A stretch of 48,936 nucleotides of DNA, taken from JAVBKP01 sp031553975 (GTDB taxonomy: Bacteria; Bacillota; Clostridia; Peptostreptococcales; Anaerovoracaceae). The stretch spans positions 1-48,936 of the forward strand of contig JAVBKP010000061.1 in NCBI GenBank assembly GCA_031553975.1, read 5' to 3'. Of the stretch, positions 1 through 8,640 are shown in pieces; the stretch's first letter is position 1, and every line of letters begins with the position of its first letter. The position numbers were made by a program, and so were the translations under genes. Under the pieces are notes generated by a model. That model worked only from the letters and a program-made list of their open reading frames with translations. It made no database searches and was not told the origin of the DNA.

Positions 1-2568
1 ATAATTCAAGCTGCTAATAAAAATGCCTTTTTTACTTTGTATTCTGGCACATTTGGGCTTGGTGCTTTTGGTGGCAAGATTACTAACAGCTATAACCATG
101 GCGCTACCGCTGCAAAAATGGCACTAGACGTATTAAGTGGAACGCTACCCAATGATATACCGATCGTTTCTAACGCTAACGGTATAAATGAATGGATGTT
201 TGACTATAGCGTTGCCGACAAGTTCCATATTAGTTATAAGCTATTTCCTAAAGATAGCATATTTATTAATAAGAAGCTACCAATTTATGAAAGTGATCCT
301 GTTTTAGTAGCAATTGTTATAAGCATAATTATTTTAATACTAATCGTGGCCAGTATTTTGGGCGCATTTTTTGTAATAACAAGAAGACGCAATGCTGAAC
401 TAATTAAAATACAAAAGAACTTGCATACAGCAGAAGAACTTTTGGAAAAAGACTTGATTATTAAAGAAGTAAAAAATAGGCTTGAAAAATCCATAGGAAG
501 CGCACCAATTGGATATGCAGTTACAATCGATGGCAAGCTTTTAGAAGAAAACAGCTATATGGATGAAATGTTTAATATAAAGGTGAATCAATCAGTAAGG
601 GAAGTGCATTTTGACCCATTAGAGAGCGATGGTATACAAGAGGAAATTGCAAGAGGGGAGACAATTACTGGAAGAACTGTATATTTAAAGACGTTGAAAG
701 GGGATGTAGAGCGTTTTCAACTGAATATGAACTTCGTGGAGTATGAAAATAAAACAGCAGCGATTACATGGCTTGTGTCTATTGAAGAGGTGGAGGCGCA
801 AAAAGATGCTTTACGCATTGCAGAAAAGGGCTTGCAAAAGATAGTAGATACACTACCTATACCAATGCTCATTGTTGACAAAGAAAACCATGATATCCTG
901 TATGCCAATCATGCCTCGTCCTATCTTTTCCGATCAAGTGATACAGAGCCATATGGTGCTGGCAAATTGACAAACTTCGTAGAATTGTATAACCAACATA
1001 AAGAAACGAAAGATGGCAATGTTAATTTTGAGATTGTACACAAGTCGCAAGAAGAAACAAATTTATTGGTCGCAGCCAGTGAAATCGTGTATAGAAATGA
1101 GAACAGCATTATCTTTATATGCCAAAATATATCGGCCCAAAAGAAGGAATCAGAACATTTATTAAAGGCAGCAGAAAAAGAGCGGGCAGCAAACCAGATG
1201 AAAAGCGTATTCTTGGCCAATATGAGCCATGAAATAAGAACGCCTATGAATGCAATACTGGGCTTTTCGCAAATACTGATTTCTGATAAAAAGCTAGACA
1301 ACAAGCAAAAAGAGTTCATTCATTCCATCAATAGAAGTGGAGAACATTTGCTTTCACTCATCAATGATGTTTTGGAAATGTCAAAAATAGAATCAGGAAG
1401 TATATCATATAATCCGTCCAACATCGATTTACACGCCATGATTTTGGAAGTGAAGAATATGTTCCTGTTACGAACGGAGACCAAAAATATTTCATTTGTG
1501 GTTGAGTATGATGATTTGCCTAGATATGTATTTTCTGATGAGAGCAAGCTAATGCAAATTATAATCAATGTGCTCGGAAACGCAGTTAAATTTACAAAAA
1601 GCGGTGGAATCTCATGGATATTAAAATGCAATAATGTGAATGGACAAAACATACTTGTTTTTGAAATCACCGATACGGGTATTGGGATTAATAAGGAAGA
1701 TTTAGAACATATTTTTGAACCTTTTGAGCAGAGCGAGAGTGGTAAAAAGAATGGGGGCACAGGCCTTGGACTGACAATTAGCTGGGAGCTTGCAAAATTC
1801 CTCGGCGGAAATATTCAAGTTAAAAGTGAATATGGCGTAGGAACTACATTTAGGGTAGAACTTCCTATGGAAATCGGTGAGGCACTGAACCAAGCGGAGA
1901 TGGAAACGGCCCAGAATGTTATTGCAATCGCAGAGGATAAGCATCCTATAATTCTTGTTGTTGACGATAAGGAGGATAATATTCTAGTGCTTCGAGAATT
2001 GCTTGGGCCAGTTGGTTTCATCATCCGTGAAGCACGGGATGGCAGAGAGGCACTTGACATTTTCGAAAAAGAACCGCTAGATTTGGTTTTGATGGATATG
2101 CGCATGCCAGTCATGGATGGCTATGAGGCGTCAATTAGGATCCGAAAATCCGAAAAGCATGGGGATATACCAATTATTGCTTTGACAGCCAGCGCCTTTG
2201 AGGAAGACAAACAACGTGTTTATGACATTGGAATAGATGACTTCATCAGAAAGCCATTTCAAAGAAAAACCCTGTTCAATGTAATGAAAAGGTATCTTGA
2301 TATAGAATACATTTATGAGGAAGATGCAGCAGAGGTTATAGTGGCACAAGATACAGATGTGGATTTTGATACAGTGCCAACAGCACTATTAGAGGGTCTA
2401 GCAGAAGCTGTTAGTATGGCTGATTTTAATGAAGCACTTGAAATTTTAGACAGAATGATGGAATTCATCACTGTAGGAGAGTATAATCTGATTAAATCAT
2501 TGATTGATTCTTTCCAGTATGAAAAAATTGCAGAGATTTTGAATAGATTGCTGCCTAGTGAAAATTAG
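1..2568 (+). CDS. Hybrid sensor histidine kinase/response regulator with ABC-type substrate-binding sensor domain (5' partial)
   Basis: The reading frame is open to the first base of the window, so the N-terminus is missing; an internal TTG at 37 is not the likely start. Counting residues from base 1, about 1-95 look like the last part of an extracytoplasmic ABC substrate-binding (PF04392-like) sensor (YNHGATAAKMALDVL). A membrane helix follows at about 100-125, then two PAS-like regions (about 155-385). The HisKA H-box MSHEIRTPMNAILGF has the phospho-acceptor His at about 410. The HATPase shows DTGIGI and GGTGLGLTI, and the receiver domain (LVLMDMRMPVMDGYEA) has Asp at about 699. The tail after the receiver is not a clear HPt domain. 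The architecture suggests an external ligand controls phosphotransfer inside one polypeptide. The ligand is unknown; genes upstream are outside the window. Confidence 0.9.
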   Translation: MIQAANKNAFFTLYSGTFGLGAFGGKITNSYNHGATAAKMALDVLSGTLPNDIPIVSNANGINEWMFDYSVADKFHISYKLFPKDSIFINKKLPIYESDPVLVAIVISIIILILIVASILGAFFVITRRRNAELIKIQKNLHTAEELLEKDLIIKEVKNRLEKSIGSAPIGYAVTIDGKLLEENSYMDEMFNIKVNQSVREVHFDPLESDGIQEEIARGETITGRTVYLKTLKGDVERFQLNMNFVEYENKTAAITWLVSIEEVEAQKDALRIAEKGLQKIVDTLPIPMLIVDKENHDILYANHASSYLFRSSDTEPYGAGKLTNFVELYNQHKETKDGNVNFEIVHKSQEETNLLVAASEIVYRNENSIIFICQNISAQKKESEHLLKAAEKERAANQMKSVFLANMSHEIRTPMNAILGFSQILISDKKLDNKQKEFIHSINRSGEHLLSLINDVLEMSKIESGSISYNPSNIDLHAMILEVKNMFLLRTETKNISFVVEYDDLPRYVFSDESKLMQIIINVLGNAVKFTKSGGISWILKCNNVNGQNILVFEITDTGIGINKEDLEHIFEPFEQSESGKKNGGTGLGLTISWELAKFLGGNIQVKSEYGVGTTFRVELPMEIGEALNQAEMETAQNVIAIAEDKHPIILVVDDKEDNILVLRELLGPVGFIIREARDGREALDIFEKEPLDLVLMDMRMPVMDGYEASIRIRKSEKHGDIPIIALTASAFEEDKQRVYDIGIDDFIRKPFQRKTLFNVMKRYLDIEYIYEEDAAEVIVAQDTDVDFDTVPTALLEGLAEAVSMADFNEALEILDRMMEFITVGEYNLIKSLIDSFQYEKIAEILNRLLPSEN

Positions 2569-2626
2569 GCCACGCACTATCCGAAATCAAAAAGTATAGA
2601 ATTGTATAGTATGCAACGAAAAAGAA

Positions 2627-2666
2627 GAGTGCTGGAAATCCCATAAAATTAGGATTCCCAGCACTC
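2627..2666. terminator. Bidirectional rho-independent terminator between convergent genes
   Basis: A 15-bp inverted repeat with one mismatch (GAGTGCTGG-AAATCC against GGATTCCCAGCACTC) encloses a 10-nt loop. It is followed by a T-run at about 2672-2677 and preceded by an A-rich stretch on the other side. It sits between the ends of the hybrid kinase (plus) and the activator ATPase (minus), so it can serve both. Confidence 0.8.
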
Positions 2667-2680
2667 AATATATTTTTTGT

Positions 2681-3427
2681 CTACTTTTTCATTTCAAACC
2701 CAACAATAGCCGCCCCTAAAGCACCTGCAAATTGTGAAAGATCTGAGGTTAGAATATCAGTGCCGGCGTAGTGACCTAAAACGTTTTTGAAGGTTTGCAC
2801 GCGATACAATCCGCCAGTGAAGGCAATTTTATTTTTATAAACCAATCGGTTTAATTGCTGATTTACAAGCCGCTTGCACAGGGAATGAATGATACCCATA
2901 ATGATTTCAGGTTTTGATACCCCCGAAGCAATCAGTGAGATTACTTCGGTTTCTGCAAATACGGCACACATACTGTTAATATCGCAGGGTTGTACCCCCT
3001 TAGTAAGGCTGTCTACATTTTCTAGTTTCTCATCAAGCACTCGCAAAATTGATTCTAAAAATCTACCCGTCCCAGCAGCGCATTTGTCATTCATCAAAAA
3101 GTCTGTGACGCCTCCATCAGGGCCAATACAAATCACTTTGCTGTCCTGACCGCCAATGTCAATCGCTGTATTTGCATCAGGAAAGAGAAAGCGTACCCCT
3201 TTGCTGTGACAGGTGATCTCTGTTACAGTTTTATCAAAACGTCCTAGATTTCGTCCATATCCTGTACCAACAGCAAAATCATAGCGCCCTTCAAAGTATT
3301 GCTCAACTTCTTCGATGGCCTTCAAAGGTTCAAACCTAGTTGGTAGAATATACTGATCCAGAATGTGCTCATTCAATAGTATGGCCTTTGTATAAGTAGA
3401 ACCAATGTCAATTCCTAGAACATTCAT
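2681..3427 (-). CDS. ATP-dependent activator/reductase of 2-hydroxyacyl-CoA dehydratase type (BadF/HgdC family; DCCP reductase or YjiL-like)
   Basis: This 248-residue ASKHA-fold ATPase injects electrons into a partner iron-sulfur protein at the cost of ATP. The phosphate-binding loop is GIDIGSTYTKA (residues 5-15), and a second phosphate motif IDIGGQDSK is at 89-97. The two cysteines that hold the dimer-bridging [4Fe-4S] cluster in the family are present: C116 (KCAAGTGRFLE) and C154 (NSMCAVFAETE). The ATG at 3427 was chosen because homologues begin at MNxLGIDIGST. A longer frame runs upstream to 3481, but that part overlaps the partner gene. The start lies 4 nt after the stop of the partner, implying translational coupling. 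The substrate is not visible from the sequence. Confidence 0.9.
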   Translation of the reverse strand: MNVLGIDIGSTYTKAILLNEHILDQYILPTRFEPLKAIEEVEQYFEGRYDFAVGTGYGRNLGRFDKTVTEITCHSKGVRFLFPDANTAIDIGGQDSKVICIGPDGGVTDFLMNDKCAAGTGRFLESILRVLDEKLENVDSLTKGVQPCDINSMCAVFAETEVISLIASGVSKPEIIMGIIHSLCKRLVNQQLNRLVYKNKIAFTGGLYRVQTFKNVLGHYAGTDILTSDLSQFAGALGAAIVGFEMKK

Positions 3428-3431
3428 AAAT

Positions 3432-4577
3432 TTATAACATCTCGATAAATGCAGCCACTCGCGTGTTGATTTGTGCCACATCGGATTGGGAATAATCAGT
3501 TTCGATACATATGTACGGTGTACTGTTTTTCCCGTTCACTAGCTTTTTAATCACATTGGATTCAACGGCATAGGTATGACATGCTTGCAGAACCATATCT
3601 ACAACACCGTCAATTTTATAGTCATCCATGGCTTTTGCGATGATGTCCGTTCGGTTAGTATTCGGTGACATGCAAGAACAACCGATAGAGATGTATTTTT
3701 CAGCAAGAGCGTCATACACATCTTTATTTTCATCCACCAACTGATCCACAGCCTTAGAGGTGGTACAATTATCAAAGTAAACAACAACGGCTCCATTAGA
3801 TTCAATAGAATTTACCACTTTCTCTGTGGCAGCGCCTAACGGGCAACCCGTGAATAGAATTCGTTTTTTCCCAGCAAATTTTTCTTTGTCGTATTGCTCT
3901 TTGGTTTTTTGAGTTAGGTTTTCAAGATCAGCGATGTTCTGATTTTTATCAAATGCAAACATAGAGCCGGATAGGGTTTTGTAAATCTCCATACCAGTAG
4001 TGGCAGGTGGGTTTAGCTTTCCTAGCTCGTAAAAGCCTTTAAGTGCTACTCGTTGCTTGTTTCTAAGGACAATGGCTTCTTTGATATCCTCTTCTGTGAT
4101 TTTAATATTGAAGAAAGATTCTAATTTCTCCTTGAAGGCAACAATCTCATTCTTCCAAAAGGAAACATTGTTTTCACCCGTACTGCCATTTGGAAGCTGC
4201 ATGATGTGAACTGGCTTGAATTCTTCCATATATTCGTACATTTTCTTTTTCCCATCACAAGTGGTCTCACCAACAACCAGATCAGAGAAATAAAAATAGG
4301 GGCATTTGTCGGTTTTACCAAATCCATAGCTGGATTTAATCAATGGGCATAGGTTCCTTGGCAAATCTTTTTCCGCCTCAGCGATGGTTTCGTCAGACAT
4401 AGAACAAAGTGAAACAGGAACAGCTTTTGCTGCCATAATCAGCTCTTCAGGCACGAAGGTACAATACGTACCAACCACGTGAATATTCTTGTCTTTTAGC
4501 TCTTTCACCTTTAAAAACCCGTTTCTTCTCGCTTCACTAAATTGTTCAAAAATTTCAGGCAATTGATTATTGCTCAT
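3432..4577 (-). CDS. Single-subunit 2-hydroxyacyl-CoA dehydratase D-family protein, candidate double-cubane cluster protein (YjiM-like)
   Basis: The 381-residue protein belongs to the HgdB/FldB family. A conserved cysteine set is visible: GTYCTF near the N-terminus, NLCPLIKSSYG, KCPYFY, ETTCDGKK, TGCPLG, DNCTT, GCSCMSP and QACHTYA. True dehydratases have two different subunits encoded together. Here there is one subunit plus one activator, the arrangement described for double-cubane cluster proteins, which reduce small molecules such as acetylene in vitro and whose physiological role is unclear. The ATG at 4577 has AAGGAG 11 nt upstream (4589-4594 on the plus strand); a GTG at 4589 overlaps that site and is less likely. 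No CoA-transferase or acyl-CoA gene lies in this operon, which argues against a fermentation dehydratase. Confidence 0.85.
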   Translation of the reverse strand: MSNNQLPEIFEQFSEARRNGFLKVKELKDKNIHVVGTYCTFVPEELIMAAKAVPVSLCSMSDETIAEAEKDLPRNLCPLIKSSYGFGKTDKCPYFYFSDLVVGETTCDGKKKMYEYMEEFKPVHIMQLPNGSTGENNVSFWKNEIVAFKEKLESFFNIKITEEDIKEAIVLRNKQRVALKGFYELGKLNPPATTGMEIYKTLSGSMFAFDKNQNIADLENLTQKTKEQYDKEKFAGKKRILFTGCPLGAATEKVVNSIESNGAVVVYFDNCTTSKAVDQLVDENKDVYDALAEKYISIGCSCMSPNTNRTDIIAKAMDDYKIDGVVDMVLQACHTYAVESNVIKKLVNGKNSTPYICIETDYSQSDVAQINTRVAAFIEML

Positions 4578-4613
4578 GATGGTCCACACTCCTTATAAAA
4601 ATAACTTCGTTAA

Positions 4614-4625
4614 TTTGTTAACAAA
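4614..4625. promoter_or_regulatory. Perfect 12-bp palindrome, possible operator in the 5' leader of the double-cubane gene pair
   Basis: TTTGTTAACAAA is self-complementary and lies between the promoter at 4642-4670 and the start codon at 4577. The half site TTGTTAA resembles one half of a Rex site, but the spacer of a Rex operator is absent, so no regulator is assigned. Confidence 0.4.
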
Positions 4626-4641
4626 ATTGTCAGACCATGTC

Positions 4642-4670
4642 ATTTTAACGCATAATGATACTTCGCTCAA
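4642..4670 (-). promoter_or_regulatory. Sigma-A-like promoter for the double-cubane protein/activator pair
   Basis: Read on the minus strand, -35 TTGAGC (4670-4665) and -10 TAAAAT (4647-4642) are separated by exactly 17 nt. Transcription would start near 4635, giving a leader of about 60 nt with the palindrome at 4614-4625. This suggests the pair can be expressed apart from the upstream MotA-like gene. Confidence 0.6.
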
Positions 4671-4757
4671 GAAAAAACGGGTATTTATTTAGTTTTTCAA
4701 TAGAATCATAAGTAGTATAACAATTTGCTATACACATGTCTTTGATTGACCTTACGT

Positions 4758-5204
4758 CTACTGGATTTCGCCTCTTCTGTACTTTAGGATAAAAGCAACA
4801 GGTTCAAAGAAAGCAACAGCCAAGAAAATGCCTGTGATAAGACCCACCATTGAGGTCAGCATAGCATGACTAAAGATTTCTTTATCCTGTAGATAAGAGA
4901 AGGCATTGATTGTTCCTAAAATTCCTGACATGATTCCAACATAGATTGAAGTTTTCGAAAGTAAATGAAAAAGACCAATGGCTCTCTTTTTTTCGGCTTC
5001 AGTGATGGCATAACCTTTTGAAATGGCAGAATTGAGCCCTACGATCAATGTTTTATAGCTTGACGTAGCTACTACAACGCCCATGAGGATTCCTAGAAAA
5101 ATAATGAAGACGCCTGGGTTTAAAAAGATGCTTATATTTGTGCCTTTAAAAATCATGCATATGACCAACCCAAACAACGAAACACCAACTCCAACTAAAT
5201 ACAT
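4758..5204 (-). CDS. Short MotA/ExbB-like membrane protein
   Basis: The 148-residue protein has four predicted membrane helices: about residues 2-19, 26-46, 88-105 and 114-140. The first pair (FLNPGVFIIFLGILMGVVVA) resembles the N-terminal pair of MotA, and the last pair (SGILGTINAF, then GLITGIFLAVAFFEPVAFI) resembles the C-terminal pair. MotA is usually about 260 residues with a long cytoplasmic loop; here the loop is only about 40 residues. No MotB, TolR or ExbD partner is adjacent. The ATG at 5204 has AGGAGG at ideal spacing, whereas the longer frame to 5288 has no such site. The gene sits between a two-component system and the double-cubane pair. The MotA relationship is judged by eye, and the function is unknown. 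Confidence 0.6.
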   Translation of the reverse strand: MYLVGVGVSLFGLVICMIFKGTNISIFLNPGVFIIFLGILMGVVVATSSYKTLIVGLNSAISKGYAITEAEKKRAIGLFHLLSKTSIYVGIMSGILGTINAFSYLQDKEIFSHAMLTSMVGLITGIFLAVAFFEPVAFILKYRRGEIQ

Positions 5205-5307
5205 AATTTCCTCCTTTTTCCCAATATTTTGGGAATCCATAAATATTTTACGATTTTGTAAAATGCAGTTTAGCTGTTTCAACTGCAACTACATAATACC
5301 ATTCCCT

Positions 5308-6465
5308 TTATGAATAAGTCATGGTTTCATCATGAAGATTGGATGAAGGGCTTCGGTGTTTTAGCTGAATCGTCATAGTGGTACCTTCACCCACTTGACT
5401 TTGTGCTAAAATTGTACCATCATGTGCATCAACAATCTCTTTGGCAATGGCTAGGCCAAGTCCCGTACCGCCTGTTTCTTTTGTTCTTGAATCATCTGTT
5501 CTGAAAAACCGGTCAAAGATTTTATCTAGGTAGGGGAGATCTATTCCGATTCCCTTATCTGAAACAGAAACATTCACAAACTGGTCATCTGATTTAGCCA
5601 CAATGTAGATTTCTCGCTGATTCTGGCTGTATTTCACACTATTGCTAACAAGAATACGAATCACCCTTTTTAGCGCATCATAATCACCAACCACAGACAG
5701 CGGATTGTCATGTTCTAACGAAATCATAAAATCAGGTGCAATCATGCGTTGCTCATCGATACACTCATGTAACAGCTTTGTGAGGTCTATTGCTTGCATT
5801 TCATATTGGATTCTTTCATTGTCAGTACGGGCAAAAAACAGCAAATTTTCAATTAATTCATTCATGGACACTGCTTCTTTTTTGATGGTGATAAGTCCCA
5901 AATCTAAAGTATCCTTATCATCTTTCCCCCATCGGAGCAACATATCTGCATGTCCAACAATTACGGTGATAGGCGTTGCAAGTTCATGAGATGCATCAGA
6001 TATAAACTGCTTTTGCTTTTCAACATATTCGTTCACCCTTGAGGTCATGTCATTAAACGCAACTGCATACTCTTTAAGTTCGTCATCAACAGAATCAATA
6101 AAAATCTTACTATTAAAGTTATTTTTGTTTATTAGCTTTACCTTTTCAATCATAACACGTACAGGGTTTAACGCCCTGTCAATAATCAATGAACTGATAA
6201 AAGAAGAAGCTAAAATTAAGATTGGGAAAAAGAACAAAATAACCCCATAGGGCGAGAGGCTATTGAGAGGCTGCACAAGGAAATCTTTAGCACCTGCGTC
6301 AACAGCTGATTTTTGAATTTCACGAATTTGTTCATCGAAGGCGAGTGACAAGATTACTGTCAAAATAATCATTGATATCACAACAATTCCAGTGGAGAAC
6401 AGAGCAAGCTTTGTGCTACTTTTCAACTTAATCTTCCTAAAAATATTTTTCATATTTGGTTTCAT
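5308..6465 (-). CDS. Membrane sensor histidine kinase (EnvZ/PhoR-like)
   Basis: The 385-residue kinase has helix 1 at about residues 19-42, a short extracytoplasmic loop of roughly 30 residues, and helix 2 at about 73-95. A HAMP region (about 96-150) and the H-box FISDASHELATPITV with phospho-acceptor His160 follow. The ATP-binding domain shows NSVKYS, DKGIGI and GGTGLGLAI. The start ATG overlaps the stop of the response regulator (ATGA at 6462-6465), so the two are translated together. The small loop suggests it senses membrane or envelope state rather than a bulky ligand. Its neighbour, the MotA-like membrane protein, may be a target or an accessory sensor (inference). Confidence 0.9.
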   Translation of the reverse strand: MKPNMKNIFRKIKLKSSTKLALFSTGIVVISMIILTVILSLAFDEQIREIQKSAVDAGAKDFLVQPLNSLSPYGVILFFFPILILASSFISSLIIDRALNPVRVMIEKVKLINKNNFNSKIFIDSVDDELKEYAVAFNDMTSRVNEYVEKQKQFISDASHELATPITVIVGHADMLLRWGKDDKDTLDLGLITIKKEAVSMNELIENLLFFARTDNERIQYEMQAIDLTKLLHECIDEQRMIAPDFMISLEHDNPLSVVGDYDALKRVIRILVSNSVKYSQNQREIYIVAKSDDQFVNVSVSDKGIGIDLPYLDKIFDRFFRTDDSRTKETGGTGLGLAIAKEIVDAHDGTILAQSQVGEGTTMTIQLKHRSPSSNLHDETMTYS

Positions 6466-7133
6466 GTTCTCACCACATACCCTTTGCCCCTAATCGTATG
6501 AATATAGACAACATCTGTAAGGACGGCAAGTTTTCTCCTAATATTTTTAATATTCACATCGACTACGTTAGAATCCCCTAGAAAGTCTCCATATAGCTTT
6601 TGCGCTATTTGCTCTCGAGACAATACTTTATTGGCATGCTGGCAAAGGTAAAATAAAACTTCAAATTCTGTTTTGGTTAATGACAACTCTGCACCTGCAA
6701 GATGAGCTGAAAACCCCTCATAATCAACAAAAAGTTCATTGATCTGTATTGTGTTGTCCTTGTGATTTTGCATTATATTTCGATTAATATTTCTCTCAAT
6801 TCTAGCCAATAACTCTAAAGTCTCAAAGGGCTTGGTAATGTAATCATCAGCACCTGATTTTAGTAAAAGCACCTTATCAAATGTATCCTTCCGCGCGGTC
6901 AAAATGATTACAGGAACTTGGCTAGTTTGCCTGATGGTCTGTAACACCTCAAGACCACTTCTACCAGGAAGCATGAGATCTAGCAGGATCAAATCATAGG
7001 CATGTTGGGAGAAAAGGGTTAGTGCCTGTTCACCGTCATAAGCTACATCTGCTTGGTAACCCGCCCGACCCAATTCAGGGACTAAAAAGGACACAATATT
7101 TTTTTCGTCTTCACACACAAGAATTTTTTTCAT
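6462..7133 (-). CDS. OmpR/PhoB-family response regulator
   Basis: The 223-residue regulator has an N-terminal receiver domain with acidic pair E8-D9, phospho-acceptor D52 (LLDLMLPG), T79 and K101 (ITKPF). The C-terminal winged-helix DNA-binding domain shows LTKTEFEVLFYL, VDVNIKNIRRKL and IRGKGYVVR. It is the first gene of a minus-strand group with its kinase and has its own promoter at 7175-7203. A GGGAGG sits 12 nt before the ATG, slightly long but acceptable. Confidence 0.92.
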   Translation of the reverse strand: MKKILVCEDEKNIVSFLVPELGRAGYQADVAYDGEQALTLFSQHAYDLILLDLMLPGRSGLEVLQTIRQTSQVPVIILTARKDTFDKVLLLKSGADDYITKPFETLELLARIERNINRNIMQNHKDNTIQINELFVDYEGFSAHLAGAELSLTKTEFEVLFYLCQHANKVLSREQIAQKLYGDFLGDSNVVDVNIKNIRRKLAVLTDVVYIHTIRGKGYVVRT

Positions 7134-7174
7134 GGATTTCGCCTACCTCCCAACGATATGAGCAATAATGAATC

Positions 7175-7203
7175 ATTATAGCACAGCAAAGTAAAAACGT
7201 CAG
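7175..7203 (-). promoter_or_regulatory. Sigma-A-like promoter of the two-component operon
   Basis: On the minus strand, -35 CTGACG (7203-7198) is 17 nt from a perfect -10 TATAAT (7180-7175). It is the only good match between the regulator start and the palindromic repeat at 7229. Confidence 0.65.
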
Positions 7204-7228
7204 CACAAATCGCCGCTGCGCTGCTTTG

Positions 7229-7357
7229 GGGGACGGTTCTAAATAATTAACCGATTGGTCAGCGTGAACTTGGGGACGGTTCTAAATTTCTGACTAAAAG
7301 GTCAGCAATTTAGAACCGTCCCCAAGTTGATTAGACCAATCATTTAGAACCGTCCCA
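7229..7357. repeat. Nested palindromic element GGGGACGGTTCTAAAT/ATTTAGAACCGTCCCC (copy 1)
   Basis: Flank units lie at 7229-7244 and 7272-7287 (forward) and at 7308-7323 and 7342-7357 (reverse). The inner hairpin 7267-7328 has 28-bp arms with one mismatch and a 6-nt loop between CTGAC and GTCAG. The outer pair also matches across it: after the left flank comes GATTGGTC, and before the right flank comes GACCAATC. The arrangement looks like one element inserted into the core of another. It occupies much of the 316-bp gap between the divergent regulator and MFS genes; no gene was seen in that gap. Confidence 0.95.
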
Positions 7358-7370
7358 TTTTATTTTAGAG

Positions 7371-7399
7371 TTGCATTCAAAAACTATGTATAGTATGAT
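7371..7399 (+). promoter_or_regulatory. Sigma-A-like promoter of the MFS transporter gene
   Basis: TTGCAT (7371-7376) is separated by 17 nt from TATGAT (7394-7399). The site begins 13 bp downstream of the nested palindrome, so the element forms the upstream boundary of this promoter. Confidence 0.6.
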
Positions 7400-7449
7400 A
7401 ATGAGAATTGGCCAATTTGCCAAAGAGTGTATAGGAGATAAAGACGATT

Positions 7450-8631
7450 ATGCGAAAGTTAATGAAATTATTAGACGTAGAACCCCAGAATATAGGGTTA
7501 TTAAATACTATATTTTACTCTTTTTTAGTGAATGGTATGATATCCATAAGCCTAGGATCAATATTGCCTTACATTAAGGCAGAAAATAATTTAACCTATG
7601 CCCAAAGCGGGCTGATGTTATCGGCCCACCAAGTAGGTAACCTGAGTGCTGTTTTAATCGCAGGCTTCCTCCCGTATATATGGGGCAAAAAACAGTCTGC
7701 TGTTGTTATGGGGGCCGGGATGGCACTTGGAATACTTCTGCTTACTATTACAAAAAATCCGCTATTCCTAGTAATAGCGTTTGGTCTTACAGGCATTGGT
7801 AGAGGTACCATGAGTAATGTTTGCAACGTAGTTGTATCAGATGTTGTAAAAAACAAAGCAAGCGGGCTTAATATACTACATAGCATTTTCGCCATAGGTG
7901 CATTGCTGTCACCGATTTTACTGATTGTAATGGCAAAAATCTATAGTTGGCGCGGGGCCACTGTGGCAATGGGGGTGCTGGGCATTATAGCTGTTATTGC
8001 ATTAGGACTGTCAAAGCTATCCTCTAGCCCATCACCAAAAGAAAAAGATGGCGCATTTGCCTTTCTAAAAGGATCAGAGTTTTGGATAAATACATTGATT
8101 TTATGCGGCTATATGGCAGCAGAGGCATCTATTATTGGCTGGTTTGTCATATATTTTGTAGACACCGGCGTTTTGACCGTAGAAATGGCAAAACTTACAC
8201 CCATGCTTTTATGGGCAACAGTTATGATAGGCAGAATGGCATGTGCTTGGTTATCAAAACTAGTAGATAAAAGCCAGCTACTGCTGATTATAGGAGTAGG
8301 ATTTATTTTATGCTTTGGGGGACTACTTCTAAGCCACACCACATTGCCATGCATAATATTTTTGTTAGGTATTGGACTTACCATGGGAGGCATTTATCCA
8401 ACCACCATCGCTACTATGCAAGGCACGTCAAACACAATACAAACTGGCTTTGTTATAGCGGGGAGTAATGTAGGCGCTATTGTAATGCCATCTGTTGTTG
8501 GAAATGTAGCGGATCACTATGGAATGTTTGGCGGCGTCACTGTGGTGCTAGGTGCATTGGCAGTAATGGTTGTCTTGATGATAATAAAATACATAGGCAG
8601 CAGAAAGAATAATCAAAAGGTCAATATATAA
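7450..8631 (+). CDS. MFS transporter
   Basis: The 393-residue protein has about 12 hydrophobic segments and a basic/polar central loop (SSSPSPKEKDG). The pattern GxGRGTMSNVCNVVV and the overall layout are closest to the fucose-permease/FucP-like branch of sugar transporters, but the substrate cannot be read from the sequence. The start ATG at 7450 has AGGAG about 12 nt upstream. The gene is flanked on both sides by nested palindromic elements (7229-7357 and 8641-8748), so it is a single-gene unit. A cargo role for the following operon is possible but not shown. Confidence 0.8.
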   Translation: MRKLMKLLDVEPQNIGLLNTIFYSFLVNGMISISLGSILPYIKAENNLTYAQSGLMLSAHQVGNLSAVLIAGFLPYIWGKKQSAVVMGAGMALGILLLTITKNPLFLVIAFGLTGIGRGTMSNVCNVVVSDVVKNKASGLNILHSIFAIGALLSPILLIVMAKIYSWRGATVAMGVLGIIAVIALGLSKLSSSPSPKEKDGAFAFLKGSEFWINTLILCGYMAAEASIIGWFVIYFVDTGVLTVEMAKLTPMLLWATVMIGRMACAWLSKLVDKSQLLLIIGVGFILCFGGLLLSHTTLPCIIFLLGIGLTMGGIYPTTIATMQGTSNTIQTGFVIAGSNVGAIVMPSVVGNVADHYGMFGGVTVVLGALAVMVVLMIIKYIGSRKNNQKVNI

Positions 8632-8640
8632 ATCTAAAGA

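Noticed and set aside
4614..4625. TTTGTTAACAAA considered as a Rex redox operator
   Set aside because: The half sites touch without the required spacer, so it does not match the Rex consensus.
7371..7577. Short open frame starting before the MFS gene
   Set aside because: It overlaps the promoter and the MFS gene in another frame, has no ribosome site and shows no family similarity.
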